Of a DNA stretch of 21,986 bases, positions 1 to 8,100 are shown in pieces. Where the stretch lies: contig JAPFFF010000476.1 of assembly GCA_039105265.1 (NCBI GenBank), positions 1-21,986 of the forward strand, written 5' to 3'. The stretch is from Tritrichomonas musculus. Its lineage: Eukaryota; Parabasalia; Tritrichomonadida; Tritrichomonadidae. Numbering within the stretch: the stretch's first letter is position 1; every line of letters starts with the position of its first letter. A program made the position numbers and the translations under genes. Below the pieces are notes generated by a model. That model did no database searches. It was not told the origin of the DNA and saw only the letters and a program-made list of their open reading frames with translations.

Positions 1-537
1 GGATGTCTGTAATGAAAGAACTTGTTGATATTGCACCTGACCTTATAAAAGAGCCTGATTCTTCAATGGAACTTCACGAACGTTTAATTGTTGCTTGCTC
101 ATTCGCATTGAATTACATATTCACTCTTCCTAAAGATACTTATTGGGAAATTCACAAAATTGGTCACCTACTTGCAGCCTATTATGGAATCGATCACGGA
201 GCCTCCCTTGCAATGATAATGCCAACATTCCTCGAATCACAATTTGAAAAAAAGGAAGAAAATGTATTCGCAATGTGCGGTATTTATATTTAATGAAAGG
301 CAGGGAACTATCGAAGAAAAAGCTCATGCTTTTATTAAACATGTTCGAGAATTCATTGATCAATTAAAAATACCAAAGTCAGTAAGCGAATGGGAAGGAG
401 TAACAATCAAAGAAAATGATGTTGATATAGTTACTGAGAATGTAATGGAGCAAACATCAAATGGAAAACCATTTGGATACGACAAATGCTGCACAAGAGA
501 ATTGGTCCATCAAATTCTCGAAAAAGTAATCGTTTAG
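1..537 (+). pseudogene. Iron-containing alcohol dehydrogenase (BDH/YqhD type), C-terminal part, one frameshift
   Basis: Group III Fe-dependent alcohol dehydrogenases reduce aldehydes with NAD(P)H; parabasalids carry bacterial-type copies. The 5' part lies outside the window. The first frame shows the metal-binding signature: HKIGH followed by GIDHG, in the usual spacing, then AMIMPTFLE. The remainder is in the +1 frame and matches the family C-terminus (EEKAHAFIKHVREF, SEWEGV, KPFGYDKC, ending EKVIV). The switch falls at a run of seven A at 247-253. With six A the two parts read as one uninterrupted family-like protein, so the defect is a single-base excess. It could be a recent host mutation or a homopolymer sequencing error. 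Nothing else looks decayed, which favours the latter or a very young lesion. The stop is TAG at 535-537, followed at once by TAAATAAA. Family assignment is firm; whether the gene is really dead is not. Confidence 0.85.
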
Positions 538-739
538 ATAAATAAACGAATATTTCAAAATCTATTTTCTTTTTAAAACTCATGATGATAAAATTCAATT
601 CATTAAATATAAAATTTTAAAATAAAATTTTTCAATTGAATTTTTGTGAATAATTAATAAAATTTTATAAATTTTAATAAAGGTCAATTGAATAAAATTT
701 TTAAAAAAATTTTTCTAATTAATTCATTTTTTAAAATAG
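538..739. other. AT-rich spacer
   Basis: This stretch is almost wholly A and T, with runs such as AAAATTTT, and no open frame or repeat pair that I could support. It ends in TTTTAAAATAG immediately before the next open stretch, which looks like a 3' splice acceptor but lacks the long conserved ACTAACACACAG-type branch/acceptor motif known from Trichomonas introns. Confidence 0.5.
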
Positions 740-1379
740 ATCCGATTACCAAATACCCCAATATTTGCTGGACAACAGTTTTGTTGTTCGGCAAATAATA
801 AAAATTGCCTAAACTCTAAAACCAACAGATTGCTTTTAAGCAAATCAACTAAAAAAAATTCTATAAATCATTTGGCTTTACAACATATAAATAACATAAT
901 TAAGCAACAATTTAGTTCAGGAGTTCGATTACAAGAATTAACAAGTATAGCTATTGTTTTAACATCGATAATCCCTCCTCTCCATTCGCCAAACCGAGAT
1001 GAAAGGAGGAGTTATACTGCTCTTTTAACTTGGTTTTATAATAATTGGAATATGATAAGCCCTATTTTGCCTATGATACAATTACGAGATGAAAATAACC
1101 AAGTTATTAACAGTCAACGTGAAATGTTTGATATGATATCAAAAGGACTTAAGTAAGTAAATAAAATGTTAAAGGATAATTGCAAATCTTTTTAAATTTT
1201 TTTTTTCTAAAAATAAGATTACAGAAACCTCATACTTTGGCCATCAAGAGACATTTAAAAAATATTTGAATCAATTCATCTTTAATAATATTGAAGATGA
1301 ACATAAATTAATTTTTTTGGCCACTACTTTTTTAACTTCATTTTCATCAAGCATTTATTCTTTTTCTGTATCAATCTGA
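740..1379 (+). pseudogene. Unidentified broken gene fragment (two open pieces in different frames)
   Basis: An open stretch runs 740-1153 (stop at 1154-1156), with no ATG at its head. It encodes a protein-like sequence containing FAGQQFCCSA, a Cys-containing segment, QELTSIAIVLTSIIPP and SPNRDERRSYTALLTWFY. After about 70 AT-rich bases a second open piece, in another frame from 1173 to 1379, also looks protein-like (SYFGHQETFKKYL, then DEHKLIFLATTFL). The base composition is less AT-biased than the spacers. I do not recognise the family. A GTAAGT at 1153 and TTACAG ending at 1224 resemble intron borders, but joining them gives the wrong frame for the second piece. I therefore read it as a 5'-truncated, frame-broken relic. 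The second piece overlaps the 3' end of the opposite-strand gene by 25 bases. Confidence 0.45.
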
Positions 1380-4300
1380 TTTGTCACAACAAGACAATTA
1401 TTATCATAAAAAACCATTGCATATTTAATTATTCTATTTTGACCAATCCCCTTTTTAATGAGTTCATCGTCGTATTTATTATCTTCTATTTGTTTCAAAG
1501 CATTCAATGCTAGTTTCTTTATTTCTATCTTTTTTGGCTCTTTTTTGCTTTTAATTTGCTTATTTTGAGCTTTGAATTCGATAATGTATCCTTTATTTTT
1601 GTGTATGTCTTTTGGTATAAGCAAAATTTCATGTCTATCTATTCCTGTTTGGTCATGTGATATGACATCAAAATCCTGTTTAAGTTCAATTGTCATTCTT
1701 AAAGTGAGTCCATTAAGAAAATGTTCAATTGAATCAAAGCCCGAAAGACAATCCATAATGATTTGATTTAAATCTTGATTTAAATTATCGATGTTGCATT
1801 CAATAAAATTGTTAATATAAAAAGGAAAAGATATTGAAGATGATGAAAACCAATTCTTTATCATTCTTATGAAAAATTCATTGATTTCAAAATTTGGTAT
1901 CTTCAACTTCAAATATATTTCATCATCAAAATCATTTTTATATTCATCAACTATTGTTAAATATCCAGAAGCAACAAGAAGGCCAAAAATTGAATTTTCT
2001 TCTTCAAAAGAAATTTCATAATCTAGACCTTGAAGCAAATTTATTAGACCAACAATAACAGATTTGGAAGAATTTTTAATCAAGTTATTAACAAGTTCAT
2101 TATCACTTGTGCTGACCCAGTAACAAGTTGGCTTTTTTAAACATTTGATGAACATTGTTATTGACCATGGATTGTAAATATCTTTTGAATTACCAAAATG
2201 ATATCCTTTATACCATTTTCTAACTTCTTCTATCCAATAATCAAGGCGATAGTTTTTGAGGATTTGCTCCACTTCAGCATCTGTGAATCCAAATATTGTC
2301 GAATAAAATCTAGATGTCGTGGTTATAACCAAAATATTGTCAAATCCAGAAAAAAATGACTCTTTGCAAATTTGAGTAATGCCCATTATTATTGCCCGTT
2401 CGAGAAATGGATTTTCTTTAAAAGTTGAACAGAAAAAGCTCTGAATAAAAGATGCAAGACATCTCAAGCTTTCAATATCATGTTTAAACCAAAAATTCAG
2501 CATTGGTGAATCATATTCGTCCAAAAGAACAATTACTTTTTTACTAAAAATTCGATAAAGAAAATTGCAAAGATAATTGATTGCAATAAATGCTGTTTCA
2601 TTGCTCATATTAAAATCAATTGATTTAATGAAATTGATTTCATTTTCATTAAATTTTTCTATGTTTTCAAAAAGAACATTTTGGAATGAATTGAAAACTG
2701 TTGCGATTTCTTTTTTAATGGAATTGATAATACTGATAATATCCTGAGATTTATTTTTACCAAAACTTAAAAAAATTACTGGATACATTCCTTGAATTTG
2801 CATCATATCTTGATATTTAAATATTTTTGTCCCTCTAAAAAGCTTCTCTCCTTCTTCTTTATACTCATAGGAAAAGAAGCATTTGACCATGTTTAAAGTT
2901 AATGTTTTTCCAAATCGACGAGGTCGTGTTATTAGAGTAACAATATCTTCTTCTTTCCACCACAAGTTAATAAATTCAGTTTTATCAACGTAAAATATAT
3001 TTTCTTTGCATATTTTATGAAAGCTTTGATTACCAATTGCAACCTTTTGACATGATGTATAATAACTGACCAAAGAATATAATTTTTGAGCTTTTACTGA
3101 ACTCATCTTGAGTTTCACATAATTATCATCCAAATACGCACCAAATATACAATCACATGTATCAACTTTAATAAATACGCCACCATTTTCAATTGATTTT
3201 AAATAATTTTGAAGTTCAACTGGAAATTCTTCAACTGGTATCTTTAATGATGAAATTAACTTAGCAAAACAAGAAAAATCAATTGTAATAACGCGCTTTG
3301 AAGGATATTTTGCTGCTTGTGGAAGACCATCAACTAAAGGAATTGGAATTGAATTATAATTCTTTTCATTGAAAAAGAAAGATGATGAACCCATAAAGAT
3401 GATTTTTAGAGTTTGATTTTCCTTCATATCGATGACTTTCTTTAAATATTTAGAGATGCAAAAAATTGTGTTTTTAAAGTTATCTAAAAACACAAATGAC
3501 AAATCATTGAAATAATTGGCATTAAAACCAAAATTAATGATGATGTTATCAACAATTTTTTGAAGAACTTCTTCATGCTTTGTATTATTTATACTCATTT
3601 TAGCATCAGTATTTTCATTCATTGTCTTTCTTATAATTACTGCAACGAATGTTGAATCAGAATGAATTAAATAAGAATAAAAACGCATACAAAAAAGAAT
3701 GTTGTCAATATTATTTGAATTCTTTTGAAACTCATCAATTTCCCAATTGGTTAATCCTTGCAATCGTTTAATTTCATTGAATTTTGAACTACAGTCAACA
3801 AGAGAATATTCTTCATTAGACTCGCTTATAACCGAATTTACAACCGCTTCATTTTCAATTGGGTTTATTGAAAAAGTTGCATAAACACAGATTCCATTTA
3901 AATTCAACTTTTTGAGAGAACTTTTCAAATATTCCTTTTGTTTTTTATTGTTTTGAATTGTATTACTAACTGACCAATTCGAAAGAGAATCATGAATGGA
4001 GCCATCTTCTGATGAGGGAGCAATACAGATAACTTTTTCAAATAGATTAATCTGAGGAATTTCTGAAGGATTTTCATATGACAATACGCAAATATTGTTC
4101 GATCCAAAATTATAGTTTTCTTTCCCTTTCTTGTTGTCTGGTTCATTAATAAAGACGCATCCTTTTGAAAGAATTCTCGAAAATATCTCAACAACAGATG
4201 GATCGATTTGGCCCTGGCAAAAAAGTGAATCTGTAGGTTGAATATCTAGAAAAAGAAATGGAATGAATGATGAAAACTTAAATCGTGCAAGAAATCCTGT

Positions 4301-4612
4301 TTCTGCGTTTTCTCTGGCCCATTTTTCATATTCTCTTCCTGTTTTAGCATTATTTGAGAAAATTACATTTATCATATATCCATACTGATTATTGATTTCA
4401 AATATAGTAACTTGATTTTTTTCCAGTTTTTCTTTTAAATATCTAAAATTAAAAAGTAATTTGTCTAATTCCTCTCCTTGTGCTTTTACATAAAAAAAGT
4501 TTGACTTAAGATTCTGCTCATTATAAATCATTTGCTCAAAATCCTTGGCAGATATATGCTTTGTTTTCACTAAAAGATTTTTGTAGAATTGAATAAAAAC
4601 TTTTGGACGCAT
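1355..4612 (-). CDS. Fusion protein: degenerate NSUN2/Trm4-like methyltransferase, AAA-ATPase-like domain and PD-(D/E)XK nuclease
   Basis: 1085 residues, one uninterrupted frame. Residues 1 to about 520 resemble the eukaryotic tRNA m5C methyltransferase NSUN2/Trm4 from end to end: an FxxFYKNL entry region, a PFLFLDIQPTD segment (about 117-128) where NSUN2 has LLLxVxPHHKILD, then NEPDN, a PSSEDG segment at 199-204, SINPIENEAVV near 248-258, and the C-terminal FGF and GGVF segments. Both catalytic cysteines are absent: PCSGDG reads PSSEDG (Ser200) and TCS reads TFS (Phe247). The SAM-binding DMCAAPGSKT stretch is also gone. Residues 524 to about 900 match the AAA-ATPase-like family PF09820: YVDKTEF, RPRRFGKT (Lys569), and VLLDEYDSP (Asp698, Glu699). 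Residues about 985-1075 match the associated PD-(D/E)XK domain (PF08011): Asp992, Glu1012-x-Lys1014, and Gln1041...Tyr1047, so the nuclease looks intact. No signal peptide. Inferred role: a nuclease or ATPase guided by a dead RNA-binding module. The stop is TAA in a TAAA context. Confidence 0.82.
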   Translation of the reverse strand: MRPKVFIQFYKNLLVKTKHISAKDFEQMIYNEQNLKSNFFYVKAQGEELDKLLFNFRYLKEKLEKNQVTIFEINNQYGYMINVIFSNNAKTGREYEKWARENAETGFLARFKFSSFIPFLFLDIQPTDSLFCQGQIDPSVVEIFSRILSKGCVFINEPDNKKGKENYNFGSNNICVLSYENPSEIPQINLFEKVICIAPSSEDGSIHDSLSNWSVSNTIQNNKKQKEYLKSSLKKLNLNGICVYATFSINPIENEAVVNSVISESNEEYSLVDCSSKFNEIKRLQGLTNWEIDEFQKNSNNIDNILFCMRFYSYLIHSDSTFVAVIIRKTMNENTDAKMSINNTKHEEVLQKIVDNIIINFGFNANYFNDLSFVFLDNFKNTIFCISKYLKKVIDMKENQTLKIIFMGSSSFFFNEKNYNSIPIPLVDGLPQAAKYPSKRVITIDFSCFAKLISSLKIPVEEFPVELQNYLKSIENGGVFIKVDTCDCIFGAYLDDNYVKLKMSSVKAQKLYSLVSYYTSCQKVAIGNQSFHKICKENIFYVDKTEFINLWWKEEDIVTLITRPRRFGKTLTLNMVKCFFSYEYKEEGEKLFRGTKIFKYQDMMQIQGMYPVIFLSFGKNKSQDIISIINSIKKEIATVFNSFQNVLFENIEKFNENEINFIKSIDFNMSNETAFIAINYLCNFLYRIFSKKVIVLLDEYDSPMLNFWFKHDIESLRCLASFIQSFFCSTFKENPFLERAIIMGITQICKESFFSGFDNILVITTTSRFYSTIFGFTDAEVEQILKNYRLDYWIEEVRKWYKGYHFGNSKDIYNPWSITMFIKCLKKPTCYWVSTSDNELVNNLIKNSSKSVIVGLINLLQGLDYEISFEEENSIFGLLVASGYLTIVDEYKNDFDDEIYLKLKIPNFEINEFFIRMIKNWFSSSSISFPFYINNFIECNIDNLNQDLNQIIMDCLSGFDSIEHFLNGLTLRMTIELKQDFDVISHDQTGIDRHEILLIPKDIHKNKGYIIEFKAQNKQIKSKKEPKKIEIKKLALNALKQIEDNKYDDELIKKGIGQNRIIKYAMVFYDNNCLVVTNQIDTEKE

Positions 4613-5170
4613 TATATCAATATGATTTTTTTTTTTTATTAAAAAAATTATCCGGAAAAATAAAGGTCAATATTGGCCATTTATCGTCTTTTTCAAAAAA
4701 ATAAAAAGTATGTCAATGGTTAATTGATACAATTTTAATATAACAAATAAGTAAATAAAAACGTAAGAGTATTTAAGGGCTTCCAATTTGATAGATTTTG
4801 AACATAATATGAATAAATTATTTTTTCACATTATTTTATTCTTCAAGATTTTTTCCAAATTAAAGCCTGTCAACATTAAAAATTCTTTCTTGAAATTGAA
4901 ACATTTTTTGAAACATCAGCTTCTTCATAGAGCCCAATTTTAAGATTATTTAAAAATAGTAATCATGTATAAAGAAAAAGAAATTTTAATAATTTAAATA
5001 AAATTTCAACAGTGTCAGGAAAAAGGGGGCATCAAATTAAAAAAGGTACCATCAATTGAAATTAATGAAATAAATGTTTCAAAAAAAAAGTGAAAATTTC
5101 AATTTAGATGATATTCCTTCATCAAAAAAATATAGATGCAATAGGTGTTTTTTTTTTTTTTTTATTGAAA
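4613..5170. other. Intergenic spacer with a short kinase-like relic
   Basis: This 558-bp spacer lies between two tandem minus-strand genes. It holds the promoter of the fusion gene, poly-A and poly-T tracts, and an imperfect palindrome at 4664-4677. At 5106-5134 there is a 29-base stretch identical at 28 positions to 11579-11607 in the kinase gene, where it encodes DDIPSSKKY. No larger open frame is present. Confidence 0.5.
4621..4625 (-). promoter_or_regulatory. Initiator-like motif (TCATA) for the fusion gene
   Basis: On the minus strand TCATA fits the trichomonad initiator TCA(+1)Y(T/A). Its A lies 11 nt before the ATG, a typical parabasalid 5' leader length. Such short motifs are common by chance in AT-rich DNA, so the support comes from the spacing alone. 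Confidence 0.4.
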
Positions 5171-8100
5171 TTAATTGAAATCATTTGTGAAAAGATCCTG
5201 TGTTAAAGAAGCCATTTCATACTCTTTCAAAGCATTTGGATTTCTTCTTTTGATGACAATTATTATTATGATAATGATCAATATTATTACTATTGGAACT
5301 GCAATTGCAACAACAATTTTCCAATTCTTAAATGATATTTTCTTTGGTTTAGTATTTTTGTTAAAAACTTGATCTTCAATATCGACTGACATGAAATTTT
5401 CATTTAAATCTAGATTGAAAGAATCGTCCAAATCAGATGAAAATTGACATTTTTTTACCACAAGTTTAGGTGAATCATTTGACAAACTTTTTCCATCAAT
5501 AAAATGAGAACCTTCAGCCAAAGAACCATTAAATTGGCAGTTATCCAATTCATATGAAACGCCCTCATTGCCACGAACAAAGAACAAGCAGCAATCAGAA
5601 TTGTCATCAATCTCAAATTGACAATTTGAAATTTGAACAGTTTCTTGATTATCAATAAAATAACCACTTTTCTTTTCTTTATCTTTTTTAGTAAAATGAT
5701 TGAAAACTTTGAGTATTGCACCAAGTCCTTTGTTTTTCTTGAATATATTTGATGAAATAATACCTGCACGAATTGCCAGATAGATGGCACTGCCTCCAAA
5801 TTCATCGATTTGGTTTTTAACAGAGTTGGCTATATTGCCAATAAAAGTGCAGTTCTGTATTGTGACAGCATTATTAAGAGAATTTGAATAAATGCAAACA
5901 GCACCACCAAATTCAGCTTTGTTGTAAATAAAATTAAGATTCCTGAAGGAAATTATATTTGATATGCCAAATGAGTAGCTCACATAAATTGCACCTCCTG
6001 CTTTGTTTGATGTGCAATTTTCAAAAGTTGTTTGGGTTATATGAATTCCAACGTTGATGGCTCGAATAACACCTCCATTTCCTATATGATTTATTTTGGT
6101 GAAAATGGAGAGATTGATTTGTAATAATACCTTTTGATTATATTTATTATCAACATCGCAATGATCATCAGAAGTACAATTATCAATTATTATAATATCG
6201 GGAGGTAGAGGTGTTTGCTGAGCTGTTTGCAATGGTTGTTGAGAAACAGAAGAAGTTGGTGATTGTGAAATAGAAACTGTTGGTGTGTGAGATATTGATG
6301 CAATTACTGATTGAGAAATAGAGGCAGTTGGTGATTGAGAAATAGAGGCAGTTGGTGATTGAGAAATAGAGGCAGTTGGTGATTGAGAAATAGAGGCAGT
6401 TGGTGATTGAGAAATGGAGGCAGTTGGTGATTGAGAAATGGAGGCAGTTGGTGATTGAGAAATAGAGGCAGTTGGTGATTGAGAAATAGAGGCAGTTGGT
6501 GATTGAGAAATAGAGGCAGTTGGTGATTGAGAAATAGAGGCAGTTGGTGATTGAGAAATAGAGGCAGTTGGTGATTGAGAAATAGAGGCAGTTGGTGATT
6601 GAGAAATAGAAGCAGTTGGTGATTGAGAAATAGAGGCAGTTGGTGATTGAGAAATAGAAGCAGTTGATGATTGAGAAATAGAAGCAGTTGGTGTAAATGA
6701 TGGTGTTTCAGTTGCAACTAGTGTTGGCATAGGAGTTTCTATAGGTATTGGATTTTCCAATTCATCTTCTATATCTGCAAAGAATGAGTCAATGTTGAAT
6801 CGTTTATCACTCTCAAATCTAATAACATGCTTTTTCCTTTCAAGAATATGAGATAAATAACAAGTTTTAACACCACTTTCAGTGGTATCTTTTATATCAA
6901 TTATTTTAACTTTCTCATCATCAATATAAAGATCAAAACTTTCATAATCAGATGAAAAGTATGAATTAATTCCAAATTGTGTTCCAGTGAATTGAAAAGT
7001 ACCTTTTGCTAATGAATTATTACTTCCTTGACCTACATAAAGATGACCAAAAGTACAAAACTTTTGAATTTTTTTCCAATTGTAACTGCAATTAGATATG
7101 CTATCATTACATCTTCTATGACATGAATTATATAACATTACTTTTTCATCATCTAAAGAAACAACAGTAGCATTTATTAACCCAACACCAAATTTAATGT
7201 ATCTATAAGAAACATAATTGTTAGTTTTTGCATAAGTTTTTGTGACCTTCAATTTATAATATCTTAGTGATATAGCATCAAAATTAACAGGAACGTTTCT
7301 ATTTGATATTGGTGCATTTGTTACTTCTTTAATAATTTCTAAATGATCTTTATCAATGCCACCATACAAAATAAAGTCTTTTGGTTGATACTGATATATT
7401 GATTGCAGCGATCCATATATTGTCATATGATTTGTGATGTATGTATCACCTAAATCAGCAACAATTATAAAAGGATTACTTTCATTAATGCTACTTGAAT
7501 GAATTATATTCATATCATCTTCATCAAAAAGATTATTTATATCAAATTGATCCTCATTACCTGGTAATGATGAATATGTACAATCAACAAGAGTTCCTTT
7601 AGCATTTATTTCATTTACACTCGTTTGAAAATACTTTTTGGGAAACACATTTGGTGAATTAAAAGATGAGTTATGATCAATGTTTTCAAAGCCCAAATAC
7701 ATATCTATATCATCAATAAAGAAACTAGGATCTTCATTCTTTGTCAATTTTACTTTAAATGTGATTTTTCCTGAGAGTCTGTCATCAGGACTTGGAGAGT
7801 AAACATATATATTTTTATCTTTCATAGAAATAGTACCATACATGGGTTGCCTAACACTTACAATATCAAAACTAAAACCTTTTGGCACAATCAAACTAGA
7901 ATTGAAATCAATTGTAAAATCTTTATTGAAATCAATTCTGTATGGTTGCATTGTTTCAATAACATTTCTATTTCCTTTAATGGCATATCCAACTCCTGTT
8001 TGATATATTGAAGCAATAGGAACAAAATTTTTGTAATTTTTCTTTTTGATAAAGTCAACTATTTCATCAGAAATTTTTATTTCACAAAGATCACGGAAAA

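Noticed and set aside
1153-1224. A 72-base intron with GTAAGT and TTACAG borders
   Set aside because: Splicing there leads into a short frame ending soon after, not into the protein-like second piece, and the conserved trichomonad 3' motif is missing.
4664-4677. Palindrome near the fusion-gene promoter as an operator
   Set aside because: Imperfect, short, and palindromes of this size are common in such AT-rich sequence.
6309-6692. CRISPR array
   Set aside because: The units are contiguous without spacers and encode an in-frame Ser/Thr stalk in a eukaryotic gene.
6304-6717. A 137-codon minus-strand frame rich in LFLNHQLP
   Set aside because: It is an alternative frame of the 24-base repeat inside the M60 gene; the period keeps every frame open.
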